DNA from: CAYGAM01 sp964347915
GTDB lineage: Archaea; Thermoproteota; Nitrososphaeria; Nitrososphaerales; Nitrosopumilaceae
Length of the DNA: 13,241 nt
Assembly (NCBI GenBank): GCA_964347915.1
Contig: CAYGAM010000058.1
Span: forward strand, 1 to 13,241
Reading direction: 5' to 3'
The notes under the pieces are model-generated. The model was not told the DNA's origin. It made no database searches and worked only from the letters and a program-made list of their open reading frames with translations. The stretch's first letter is position 1, and the number at the start of each line of letters is the position of its first letter. The position numbers and the translations under genes were made by a program. Positions 6,790-13,241 of this stretch are shown here, one piece after another.

Positions 6790-8814
6790 ATGGCAGGAAA
6801 TCTTCTTTCCAGCGAGGCCAGTCCGTACCTGCTGCAGCATGCGCAAAACCCGGTGCACTGGCATGCATGGAACAGCGAGGCGCTAAGGCGGGCAAAGGAC
6901 GAGGACAAGCCGATATTCCTAAGCATAGGGTACAGTTCGTGCCACTGGTGCCATGTCATGGCCCACGAATCATTCGAGAATGAGGAAATTGCAAAAATAA
7001 TGAATGAAAACTTCGTGAGCATCAAGGTGGACAGGGAAGAGCGTCCCGATATTGACGACATCTACCAAAAGGCATGCCAAATGGCAACGGGCCAGGGCGG
7101 ATGGCCGCTGAGCGTCTTTCTGACTCCAGACCAAAAGCCGTTCTATGCAGGCACGTACTTTCCTGCGCTGGACTCGTACGGCCGTCCAGGCTTTGGAAGC
7201 CTGCTGCGGCAGCTGGCTCAGCAGTGGAAAGAGAAGCAAAAGGACATCAAAGCGGCCGCGGAAAAATTTGCGTCAAGCTTGCAGGCTGCTGCCGTTCCCA
7301 AAAGGGAGGCTGTAGAGAGACAGATGCTGGACGAGGCGGCGGTCAACCTGTACCAGTTGGGCGACGCGGTGTACGGAGGATTCGGCGGAGCGCCAAAGTT
7401 TCCAAACTCTGCCTGCGTATCTTTTCTTTTGCGGTACGCCAAAATGTCAGGAATCACAAGGTTTCAAAAGTTCGCGCTAAAGACGCTGGACAGGATGGCG
7501 CGCGGCGGAATATTCGATCATGTGGGAGGCGGCTTTCACCGGTATTCCACCGATGCGCGGTGGCTTGTGCCTCACTTTGAAAAGATGCTGTATGATAACG
7601 CGCTCATACCAGTAAACTATGCCGAGGCGTACCAGATAACAAAGAATCCGGCATACCTGGATACGATGACCAGTACGATAGACTTTGTGCTGCGCGACAT
7701 GGGAACGCCTGAGGGCGGATTCTGCTCTGCAATCGACGCAGACACGAAAGACGGCGAGGGAACGTACTATACATGGACCAAGCAGGAGATACGAGAAATT
7801 CTGGGAGATGATGCCGGCATATTCTGCGCATACTATGACGTAACGGACGGCGGAAACTGGGAAGGCAGGACCATACTGTACAATGCAGCCGGCGCATCTG
7901 CAGTAGCTCTCCAGGAATCAAAGACGGAACGAGAGGTGGCGGATGCAATACAAAGGTCAAAGGACAGGCTGCTTGGTGCCAGGGCGGCGCGCACCAGTCC
8001 CGAAATTGACGGCAAGATCCTTGCGTCGTGGAACTCGCTGATGATCACCGCCCTTGCAAAGTGCGGCAGGGTAGCTCATCGGCAGGACTATGTTGATGCA
8101 GCCGGGCGGTGCGCCGATTTTATTTATGACAAAATGCGCAGCGACGGCGTCCTGCTTCACTCGTACAAGGACGGCAGGGCCAAGATTCACGGATATCTGG
8201 ACGACTATGCTTTCTTTGCCGCTGCACTGCTGGACCTGTTCTCTTTGACAGCAGACGAGGATCACCTAAGGCGCGCATCATACCTTGCAGAGTACATGCT
8301 GGAGCATTTCTGGTCGGAAAAGGACGGATGCTTTTTTATGACCAGCGACAGGCACGAAAAGCTGATTCTGGCTCCGCGCAGCTCGTACGATCTCTCCGTG
8401 CCGTCCGGAAGTTCGGCAGCGGCCGACGCGCTGCTCCGGCTGCACCATCTGACGCAGAACCGCAGGTTTCTGGAGGTTTCCGAATCCGTGACAGAGTCTT
8501 CCATAAGGCAGGCCGCCGAAAATCCGTTTGCCTTCGGGCACCTGCTGAATGCGGCGTACATGCGCCTGCAAAAGCCGGCCGAGATCACCGTTCTGGGCAA
8601 TATGGAATCCGAGCTTGCGCGGTTCATACGGGAGCGGTTCATTCCGGAAGGCATCATAGTAGAAGTGTCCGAAAAAGAAAAGCTGGACAGGCTCTCAGGG
8701 TATGATTTTTTTGCAAAAAAGCCTTTTCCATCGGACGCATCAGCGTATGTCTGCAGAAACTTTGCATGCTCGCCGCCGCTGCTCAGCGCAGGCGAAGCAG
8801 CCGAGCTGCTCTAA
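6790..8814 (+). CDS. DUF255 thioredoxin-domain protein (YyaL/spermatogenesis-associated protein 20 family)
   Basis: A 674-residue protein of the widespread DUF255 family. The N-terminal thioredoxin-like domain has SPYLLQHAQNPVHWHAW at 11-27, redox CxxC motif C51-H-W-C54, then VDREERPDID and the GGWPLSVFLTPDQKPFYAGTYFP block (103-125). From about residue 190 to 560 follows an (alpha/alpha)-barrel similar to six-hairpin glycosidases, with GGFGGAPKFPN, GGGFHRYSTDARW and LYDNALIP as landmarks. The cell role is not established for the family; a redox or carbohydrate-linked function is suggested by the two domains. No signal peptide is seen, so it is cytosolic. Length is normal. Its stop overlaps by 4 nt the stop of the convergent 106-residue gene. 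Confidence 0.95.
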   Translation: MAGNLLSSEASPYLLQHAQNPVHWHAWNSEALRRAKDEDKPIFLSIGYSSCHWCHVMAHESFENEEIAKIMNENFVSIKVDREERPDIDDIYQKACQMATGQGGWPLSVFLTPDQKPFYAGTYFPALDSYGRPGFGSLLRQLAQQWKEKQKDIKAAAEKFASSLQAAAVPKREAVERQMLDEAAVNLYQLGDAVYGGFGGAPKFPNSACVSFLLRYAKMSGITRFQKFALKTLDRMARGGIFDHVGGGFHRYSTDARWLVPHFEKMLYDNALIPVNYAEAYQITKNPAYLDTMTSTIDFVLRDMGTPEGGFCSAIDADTKDGEGTYYTWTKQEIREILGDDAGIFCAYYDVTDGGNWEGRTILYNAAGASAVALQESKTEREVADAIQRSKDRLLGARAARTSPEIDGKILASWNSLMITALAKCGRVAHRQDYVDAAGRCADFIYDKMRSDGVLLHSYKDGRAKIHGYLDDYAFFAAALLDLFSLTADEDHLRRASYLAEYMLEHFWSEKDGCFFMTSDRHEKLILAPRSSYDLSVPSGSSAAADALLRLHHLTQNRRFLEVSESVTESSIRQAAENPFAFGHLLNAAYMRLQKPAEITVLGNMESELARFIRERFIPEGIIVEVSEKEKLDRLSGYDFFAKKPFPSDASAYVCRNFACSPPLLSAGEAAELL

Positions 8815-9131
8815 ATTTTTCGCAGGCCGATATCCAAAAGATCGCCCACCTGCGGGCGTCCGAGCCGGTCATAGCGGCTCTTTGGCATTGTGATATTGAC
8901 GGATGTCTGCTGGTAGCTCTTGATCTTGATTGTAGGCTGCGCCTGCAGTATGGCTTCCAGCAGCGGCAGTATCTGCTTTCGGGTGTCCGGATCGATTTTT
9001 TTGTATATTGCCTCCCTGATCATTTGCTTTTGCGATACGGGTTCGGTGTTGACGTTTTCAACCAGTGTGATCTGAATGGCCCTGCCATTGTCTACTATCT
9101 GCTGTATTCTAAACTCGTCTGCCTCTGACAA
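8811..9131 (-). CDS. Conserved-looking hypothetical protein (106 aa)
   Basis: A soluble protein with helices followed by strands: QKQMIREAIYKKIDPDTRKQ, then LLEAILQAQPTIKIKSYQQ, ending in VGDLLDIGLRKI. I recognise no named domain; the well-formed secondary structure pattern argues for a real gene. The start is TTG at 9131. The frame is open a further 13 codons upstream (reading TVKINLLESRPAV) to a TGA, but no ATG, GTG or TTG start occurs there. A TATA-like AAAGATAAAT is centred 29 nt before the TTG, so the upstream codons may be promoter. Alternatively the true start was lost next to the repeat array. It converges on the DUF255 gene with a 4-nt overlap. Confidence 0.7.
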   Translation of the reverse strand: MSEADEFRIQQIVDNGRAIQITLVENVNTEPVSQKQMIREAIYKKIDPDTRKQILPLLEAILQAQPTIKIKSYQQTSVNITMPKSRYDRLGRPQVGDLLDIGLRKI

Positions 9132-9155
9132 TACCGCAGGGCGCGATTCAAGCAG

Positions 9156-9165
9156 ATTTATCTTT
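9156..9165 (-). promoter_or_regulatory. Possible TATA box of the 106-residue protein gene
   Basis: The minus strand reads AAAGATAAAT centred about 29 nt before the TTG at 9131. It lies only 6 nt from the repeat array, so array length changes would alter the sequence immediately upstream of this promoter. Confidence 0.3.
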
Positions 9166-9173
9166 ACCGTATG

Positions 9174-9334
9174 GCATCATGATTGTATCATGGNNNNNNN
9201 NNNNNNNNNNNNNNNNNNNNNNNNNNNNNNNNNNNNNNNNNNNNNNNNNNNNNNNNNNNNNNNNNNNNNNNNNNNNNNNNNNNNNNNNNNNNNATGGCAT
9301 CATGATTGTATCATGGCATCATGATTGTATCATG
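9174..9334. repeat. Tandem array of a 19-bp palindromic unit, interrupted by an assembly gap
   Basis: The unit GCATCATGATTGTATCATG occurs exactly at 9174-9192, 9297-9315 and 9316-9334, the last two directly adjoining. A partial copy, GGCATCATG, ends at 9345, and both flanks of the N block begin or end in phase with the unit. Each unit holds the inverted repeat CATGAT-TGT-ATCATG, so each can form a small hairpin or be a two-fold symmetric protein site. There are no spacers, so it is not a CRISPR array. The unit length is not a multiple of three and the array is intergenic, between two divergent genes. True copy number is unknown because of the gap. Confidence 0.9.
9194..9293. other. 100-N assembly gap
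   Basis: Exactly 100 N, a conventional placeholder for a gap of unknown size. It sits inside the 19-bp tandem array, which very probably caused the break in assembly. Confidence 0.98.
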
Positions 9335-9449
9335 ACGGCATCATGCAGGCGTTTTGCGCGGCGGGCACCTGCAATTCTCGTGCGCGCATCAAGCCGCTCT
9401 GCCATGAAACCGTGCAGGTTTCGCCTTGAGCGCGCGCGTCCATGCTAGG

Positions 9450-9455
9450 TTAAAA
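9450..9455 (+). promoter_or_regulatory. TATA-like box of the 145-residue protein gene
   Basis: GGTTAAAATGAA is centred about 27 nt before the ATG at 9480, with no Shine-Dalgarno sequence. The stretch between the repeat array and this box (about 9346-9445) is GC-rich and shows no gene. Confidence 0.5.
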
Positions 9456-9479
9456 TGAAACAGGCATTCTGCAGACTGC

Positions 9480-9917
9480 ATGAAATGGAAGCTGGAAGAG
9501 GAGGAAGATTACTTTAAGATATACGACTCGAAAAAGAATGTTGCAGGATATCTGGATCCTGATTACGGCAAGGCCGGCCAGGATACAATAGATGCAATGC
9601 TAAAAAACCATGAATTTGTGCGGAGCGCGTTTCTGATGCTGCCCATGGTAAAATTTGGCATCTTTGACTCTGAGAGAATGCAGGTGCATGAGCTGCATTC
9701 AAGGCTGGAGAATGCATTGGCAAGGACGGATGCGTGGCGCAACTGCCTGGGCAAGCTGGGCGCGCCGCATTGGATAGGCGTATCGCACACGGATCATGAC
9801 ATGCTGTCAATTACGATTCCTATAGCATTTTCAGAGCCCGTGCCTTTGGTCAAGGACAGGCTGCGCGATGCAGTATCGCCTACCTTGGATGGGCTGCAGC
9901 AGCTAGGCCTGCTGTAA
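9480..9917 (+). CDS. Hypothetical soluble protein (145 aa)
   Basis: An acidic N-terminus (MKWKLEEEEDYFKIYDSKKN) is followed by mixed helix and strand. Later segments include FGIFDSERMQVHELHSRLENAL and a hydrophobic strand MLSITIPIAF near residue 125. No signal peptide or membrane segment is seen, and I recognise no family. The start is supported by a TATA-like box 27 nt upstream. The 3' end overlaps the 3' end of the convergent surface-protein gene by 38 nt, the largest overlap in the window. Confidence 0.7.
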   Translation: MKWKLEEEEDYFKIYDSKKNVAGYLDPDYGKAGQDTIDAMLKNHEFVRSAFLMLPMVKFGIFDSERMQVHELHSRLENALARTDAWRNCLGKLGAPHWIGVSHTDHDMLSITIPIAFSEPVPLVKDRLRDAVSPTLDGLQQLGLL

Positions 9918-10668
9918 GGCCGCGGTTCATTCTTGTAAGCAGAATGTACCCTCCGACAGAGCCCACAAGCAGCAGAAGCGATCCTGCGGGAAATTCCGGC
10001 ACTGGAGCATACTCTTCTGACTCGGCTATCAGCGAATAACCCGCCGCAAGATCCGCTCTCTCGCTGTCCGGAAGCGGCATGACAAACGGGACGGTGTCTT
10101 CTGCGCGCAAATAGTCCGGCTGGGCGTAAACCTGGGACACGGCGGCAACGCGGCCTTGGCGGTCGTACAGCGTGGCCGTAATGGATATTGCGTTTGCAGT
10201 AATCTCTCCCCTGTTTACGACCGCGCCCCGTATCAGCAGGTTGTTGACGCTGTCTCGGGCAATCTCGGCCGACTCGATATCTATTACCTGCATCTTTGAG
10301 CCGCCCAGATCATACTCAAGCGACAGATCGTATGACTCCGCATTCTGCACGATGCTGCCGCGAGCATGTATGTCAAACGGCGTAGTCGTGCCCGGCATGA
10401 CAGTGCGCACAAGGGCGGCAGAGCTTGCCGTGTCCAGCAGCGCGCCGTCAGGCGAATATATGCTGGCCGTAATGCGGGCGTTTGTGACGGGCGCGCTCAG
10501 CGTATTTTCCAGCTCGCCTACAATGTGAAGCGTGCCGTCGTCGCCAAGGTACATTTGATCATTCTGCACATCCAGCGCAGCCCAGGCCGGCAGGGCAGGC
10601 GCGATCCCTGCTGCAATGCCCAGCGCAGAGAGGAGTACCAGGCCACATTTGCAAGATGATGCAGGCAT
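9880..10668 (-). CDS. Secreted, membrane-anchored surface protein with FxLYD-like repeats and a PEF C-terminal signal
   Basis: A 262-residue exported protein. Residues 1-31 form a signal peptide (hydrophobic core LVLLSALGIAAGIAPAL, likely cleavage after AWA). Two beta-sandwich-like segments follow, about 35-118 and 125-215. They share patterns such as ELENTLSAPVTNARITASIY and GAVVNRGEITANAISITATLY, typical of FxLYD/CARDB-like domains. The C-terminus has PVPEFPAGS (222-230), a hydrophobic helix to about 245, then TRMNR. This resembles the PEFG-CTERM sorting signal of thaumarchaeal surface proteins, with P instead of G. An unusual 13-residue tail (GLTAGLAAAAHPR) continues past the basic stop-transfer residues and makes up the part overlapping the convergent gene. 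A TATA-like box lies about 26 nt before the ATG. Function on the cell surface is unknown. Confidence 0.85.
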   Translation of the reverse strand: MPASSCKCGLVLLSALGIAAGIAPALPAWAALDVQNDQMYLGDDGTLHIVGELENTLSAPVTNARITASIYSPDGALLDTASSAALVRTVMPGTTTPFDIHARGSIVQNAESYDLSLEYDLGGSKMQVIDIESAEIARDSVNNLLIRGAVVNRGEITANAISITATLYDRQGRVAAVSQVYAQPDYLRAEDTVPFVMPLPDSERADLAAGYSLIAESEEYAPVPEFPAGSLLLLVGSVGGYILLTRMNRGLTAGLAAAAHPR

Positions 10669-10690
10669 GATAGAATTGCTGCACCGGTAG

Positions 10691-10698
10691 AATAAAAA
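10691..10698 (-). promoter_or_regulatory. TATA-like box of the surface protein gene
   Basis: The minus strand reads TTTTTATT centred about 26 nt before the ATG at 10668. This fits a leaderless start. Confidence 0.5.
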
Positions 10699-10791
10699 TT
10701 CCTTGGCTGGAGCCAGTCCGTTTCATGGCGGATTTCAGGCTCAAAAGACAGGATGCTTGTGCGCACAATCGCGAAAGATCTCAAGACGCAT

Positions 10792-10815
10792 GCACCGCCG
10801 CGCTGCGCGCGGTGC
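10792..10815 (-). terminator. GC-rich hairpin after the membrane-anchored helical protein gene
   Basis: GCACCGC and GCGGTGC are exact reverse complements at the two ends of this 24-nt element, and the inner bases add about three more pairs after one bulged base. On the minus strand it starts 8 nt after the stop codon at 10823. No long T-run follows, only CTGTCTTTTGAG further down. Confidence 0.4.
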
Positions 10816-10822
10816 GGCTTTG

Positions 10823-11323
10823 CTACTGCCTGACATCCCTTCCGCTCTTGGCCGCACTAAAGTGAGACAGCGCCGTAATCTCATACTCGAATGACTCTTG
10901 GAAGAGCTCGTCTGAGCGTATCTTGTGCGCTTCGTCCCCAGTCTCCAGGTACAGCATAAACTCCCTTGTGCTGTCTTCCTGGGATGCAACGGACAGCCGG
11001 AACAGCTCCACTGACGATATGAACTGCCTGGGCACATCAAGCGAGTCATACCTTGACGCAATCTCCTGCAGGCTTTGCATGTGATCCCGTGCAGACTCGG
11101 CAAGCTCTTCGCGCGTGATATCGCCCTCTGCCATGATCGTCTTTTTTGATTCAAACTCGTCATGAATTGACTTTAGATCGCTCTGTATCTGCTCAAGTTC
11201 GCTTCCGAATGCAAATCCTCTCATGCGCGTCTGCTCAAGCGTGTAAGAGTATGATGCGGCCAATGCGATGACGGCAGCGGCGGCCATGCCAAGAATTATT
11301 GTCCGCTTTTGCTTTTTTTTCAA
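10823..11323 (-). CDS. Membrane-anchored helical protein of unknown function (166 aa)
   Basis: A basic N-terminus (KKKQKR) precedes one hydrophobic segment (about residues 9-25, IILGMAAAAVIALAAS), so the protein is anchored with its C-terminal part outside the membrane. The rest is helical: GSELEQIQSDLKSIHDEFES, EELAESARDHMQSLQEIASR and FQESFEYEITALSHFSAAK, probably a coiled-coil or four-helix bundle. I recognise no named family. The start is TTG at 11323, only 6 nt after the stop of the upstream gene, so the two are an operon; the ATG at codon 13 would cut off the basic residues and part of the membrane segment. A hairpin lies 8 nt past the stop. Confidence 0.75.
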   Translation of the reverse strand: MKKKQKRTIILGMAAAAVIALAASYSYTLEQTRMRGFAFGSELEQIQSDLKSIHDEFESKKTIMAEGDITREELAESARDHMQSLQEIASRYDSLDVPRQFISSVELFRLSVASQEDSTREFMLYLETGDEAHKIRSDELFQESFEYEITALSHFSAAKSGRDVRQ

Positions 11324-11329
11324 GGCAGA

Positions 11330-11785
11330 TCAGTTGATATAGTTTCCAAGCTCGTCCGTCTCCAGCTCTATTGTCATTACGGTTCCGCTGATAAAGGATT
11401 CGTTTCGTATTGTTCTGACTCGGGCAACATCAAGATGGTGCGGCCAAATTTCAACCACGATGGCTCCTACCTTTACATTTTCCGGAGCGTCGGTCAGCAT
11501 GATATCGTCTTTTTTTATGCCATAGTCCTGGAGCTTTTTGATCGAGTGCTCTACCAGCGGCTCTGGATTGTTGTGGTTGATTGCCCAGACAGTTCCATCA
11601 TACTCTATCTTATCCATAAGGGCGGCAGATCGCATCCCTTCTATAACAGTTATTCCCAAGCCAGCCAAGCGAAATGCGCTCCAGATTGAAGGCTGCGGAG
11701 GCTTGCGCCCAGGCAGAGTCAAGTCCATATGCGCCTTGGCTGTTATTGTCATTCCATTCTGCCTGCTGATTCCACCATCAGGCAT
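11330..11785 (-). CDS. Hypothetical protein (about 151 aa)
   Basis: From ATG 11785 this reads MPDGGISRQNG and ends VMTIELETDELGNYIN. The middle (IWSAFRLAGLGITVIEGMRS) and the C-terminal IMLTDAPENVKVGAIVVEIW look like a compact alpha/beta domain. I do not recognise a family. The frame is open upstream to 11959 (a TTG), but residues before 11785 are less protein-like. A T-rich box on the minus strand (11821-11830, TTTTTTTATT) would put transcription start near 11799, favouring ATG 11785 with a leader of about 14 nt. It lies 6 nt upstream of the membrane-anchored protein gene, indicating co-transcription. Confidence 0.6.
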   Translation of the reverse strand: MPDGGISRQNGMTITAKAHMDLTLPGRKPPQPSIWSAFRLAGLGITVIEGMRSAALMDKIEYDGTVWAINHNNPEPLVEHSIKKLQDYGIKKDDIMLTDAPENVKVGAIVVEIWPHHLDVARVRTIRNESFISGTVMTIELETDELGNYIN

Positions 11786-11820
11786 CGCCAGGACAATTAT
11801 TCGCTCAAGCAATGTCGCGG

Positions 11821-11830
11821 AATAAAAAAA
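11821..11830 (-). promoter_or_regulatory. Possible TATA box of the two-gene unit
   Basis: The minus strand reads TTTTTTTATT centred about 40 nt before the ATG at 11785. If used at the usual 26-nt spacing it starts transcription near 11799, giving a short leader. Confidence 0.35.
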
Positions 11831-11959
11831 GCGCAGCTCCCTGAACGCGATGACGGCGATTCCTGCCTTGGCTCTGCGCTCTTTTGTCTTGGCGCATCCC
11901 GCCTCTGCCTCGCATCGCATAATGCGATTCGATCTCAATGCCTGGGCGGCTTGCAGCAA

Positions 11960-12568
11960 ATTCTGAGCATTTCCCTTCAGCCTTGCTTCTTGTCTTTATC
12001 ATGTCCGCCATCGCCGCGGCGCATCAGGCAGAACTGCCGCTGTTTGCAAGGACGTTTTCGGATGCGGCGGGCACTGCTCCGCGTTCAAATTCGCGCAGCG
12101 CAGCTGCGGCCCTGCTGATGCCTCTGCACGGCATTAGAAATTCTGCGCCGCGTTTTTGCAGGCTGCTGATCATGCAGATTGAGAAAATTCCCGGTCGCGC
12201 AGAATAATGCGCATCTTAATGCCTGCATCTGCCGGCACCGCGGCCTTGAATGTCTCTTGCAACGCTTCCCTCTTGGCGGGCATGAATGCCTGGGCAGACT
12301 GACTGTCCGATGAACCTCTGCCGGAGTTGAAATCTTCTATTCCATATGCGGCGTTATGCTTCGCTGATGCACTGGCGCAGGCAGGCGCGCTCTCTGCGCT
12401 CATTGCGGCATTCCGGCATACGCTCTGATGCCGGTCATGTTGAGGCTCAACTTGGCTTTTTGGCATGCGTCAAAAATCTCAGGGCTGGCTATGCGCACTG
12501 ATCGTTTTGCCTGCGCCGGATCTTGGCCTGATCAGAGCATGTTTCGTTCAAGCTGCATTAATCGATAG
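11960..12568. other. About 600 nt of uncertain content
   Basis: No gene here is convincing. Several short frames are open on both strands, including plus 11938-12207 and minus 11805-12011, but none has a recognisable domain or a promoter. The best is the minus-strand frame at 12170-12466, listed separately. A minus-strand stretch without a start (about 12040-12190, reading ISSLQKRGAEFLMPCRGIS) looks partly protein-like, so this may be a decayed gene. No tRNA or rRNA was recognised. Confidence 0.35.
12170..12466 (-). CDS. Doubtful 98-residue ORF
   Basis: It begins MPKSQVEPQHDRHQSV and ends MRIILRDREFSQSA. The C-terminal half (MPAKREALQETFKAAVPADA) looks like a normal helix and has plausible codon use, while the N-terminal half is low in hydrophobic residues and alanine/serine-rich. 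No domain, promoter or ribosome site is evident. It could be the C-terminal remnant of a larger gene or a chance frame. Confidence 0.22.
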   Translation of the reverse strand: MPKSQVEPQHDRHQSVCRNAAMSAESAPACASASAKHNAAYGIEDFNSGRGSSDSQSAQAFMPAKREALQETFKAAVPADAGIKMRIILRDREFSQSA

Positions 12569-12576
12569 TTTAATAT
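12569..12576 (+). promoter_or_regulatory. TATA-like box of the AbrB-like gene
   Basis: TTTAATAT is centred about 28 nt before the ATG at 12601 and about 22 nt before the in-frame ATG at 12595. This spacing favours the second ATG as a leaderless start. Confidence 0.5.
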
Positions 12577-12600
12577 TTCTGCTACAATACTGTAATGTAC

Positions 12601-13241
12601 ATGAGCATAACTGAAACCGTATTGGCCAAAGAAAAATCCAGAATGACTGGGAATACAGTCAATGCTACGACAGTCTATGTTCCCAGTGAAATTAAAGAAT
12701 ATTTGGGCGTAGGCGACAGCATAACCCTTGATGCAATTATCGCAGGGAACCAGCTAAAACTTGCACTCAGCAAGCCGTTGTACAATTTTGGCATTGACGA
12801 TGTGGTAAAATTGTCTGATGAGGCTGGATTCAAAACAGAATATCTTACCGCATCATCAGGAGTGACTGTGTTTTCGTCGATCAAGGATGATTTAACGATA
12901 AAATACGAACAGTACCGCAGAGACGTCATACGACCAGCTACTGTCGCAGTTTTAAAAAGCCTAGAAAATGTAGACTATGACGCATACGAGGACATTTCAT
13001 TGCGTGCATCAAGGATGAAAAAGAAATTCGACGTCATTGTCATGCCGGAAGGAGATGCTGGCGTTTTCAGAGTGCTAGATAATCCCAAGCAATACAAACT
13101 GACCAGAAAAAAAGCATTCAGGCTGCTAGAAGGAGCAGGAAAAAAGATAGGCATGTCAGTCGTCTGCAGGTTTGACAGCAAAAATGACAGCATTGAGGAA
13201 ATAAAAAATTTCATTGACGAATCGGCAAAACTAAATCTTTA
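12601..13241 (+). CDS. AbrB-like domain protein (partial, runs off the right edge)
   Basis: About 213 residues are visible. The N-terminal part (about residues 20-60) has TVYVPSEIKEYLGVGDSITLD followed by a strand, resembling the AbrB/SpoVT/MazE swapped-hairpin fold, in which such a 'P-x-E-I-x-E-x-L-x-[hydrophobic]-G-D' pattern recurs. The rest is not recognised: a helical middle (IKYEQYRRDVIRPATVAVLK) and a strand-helix region with FDVIVMPEGDAGVFRVLD and KKIGMSVVCRFDSKNDSIEE. A DNA-binding or scaffold role is inferred only from the first domain. ATG 12601 was chosen from TATA spacing; ATG 12595 adds two residues. Base composition is more AT-rich than in the central genes, similar to the toxin-antitoxin region. 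The frame has no stop before the window ends. Confidence 0.72.
   Translation, partial: MSITETVLAKEKSRMTGNTVNATTVYVPSEIKEYLGVGDSITLDAIIAGNQLKLALSKPLYNFGIDDVVKLSDEAGFKTEYLTASSGVTVFSSIKDDLTIKYEQYRRDVIRPATVAVLKSLENVDYDAYEDISLRASRMKKKFDVIVMPEGDAGVFRVLDNPKQYKLTRKKAFRLLEGAGKKIGMSVVCRFDSKNDSIEEIKNFIDESAKLNL

Noticed and set aside
9174..9345. CRISPR array
   Set aside because: The 19-bp units adjoin directly with no unique spacers, and no cas-like gene is nearby.
9076..9448. Open frames spanning the N gap on the plus strand
   Set aside because: They are translations of the 19-bp repeat and of N; the unit is not a multiple of three, and they overlap a better minus-strand gene.
12075..12105. tRNA T-arm-like sequence (GTTCAAAT)
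   Set aside because: The flanking five bases do not pair and no acceptor or anticodon stem is found around it.

Overview
The window most resembles a genome fragment of an ammonia-oxidising archaeon (Thaumarchaeota/Nitrososphaerota). This is inferred from four things. Several start codons have an AT-rich TATA-like box centred about 25-30 nt upstream and no Shine-Dalgarno sequence, which is the leaderless archaeal pattern. There is a surface protein with a signal peptide and a C-terminal PEF motif plus membrane anchor. FolD has the 'NRS' variant of its dinucleotide-site motif. Several small hypothetical proteins look like conserved archaeal ones. Species cannot be fixed. The exact 100-N gap and the C-rich left edge suggest an assembled metagenome or draft scaffold.

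Left part (1-2500) is accessory and defence-like. A minus-strand gene running off the left edge encodes the N-terminal nuclease and helicase start of a Type ISP-like single-polypeptide restriction-modification enzyme. After about 730 nt with no convincing gene comes a plus-strand toxin-antitoxin pair: a 42-residue antitoxin candidate overlapping by one base a Doc/Fic-family toxin with the motif HVFADGNKR. A hairpin and a possible 38-residue ORF follow.

Middle left (2733-6064) is a minus-strand run read in the order zinc alcohol dehydrogenase, purN, folD, 5-formyltetrahydrofolate cyclo-ligase. The last three all act on tetrahydrofolate one-carbon units: FolD supplies 10-formyl-THF, PurN uses it for purine synthesis, and the cyclo-ligase salvages 5-formyl-THF. 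folD and the cyclo-ligase overlap. The alcohol dehydrogenase lies only 21 nt upstream of purN and may be co-transcribed.

Middle right (6384-9131) has a small basic plus-strand protein, a DUF255/YyaL-type thioredoxin-domain protein, and a convergent 106-residue hypothetical protein overlapping it by 4 nt. Upstream of the latter is a tandem array of a 19-bp, internally palindromic unit, interrupted by a 100-N gap of unknown true length.

Right part (9480-13241) holds a 145-residue hypothetical protein, a convergent signal-peptide/FxLYD-like/PEF-anchored surface protein, and a two-gene minus-strand unit (hypothetical protein plus membrane-anchored helical protein). About 600 nt of uncertain content follow, then the start of a plus-strand gene with an AbrB-like N-terminus that runs off the right edge.

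The least explained elements are the 19-bp palindromic tandem array and the three hairpins placed just after stop codons. The small antitoxin candidate is easy to miss. I do not see strong evidence for a wholly new system.
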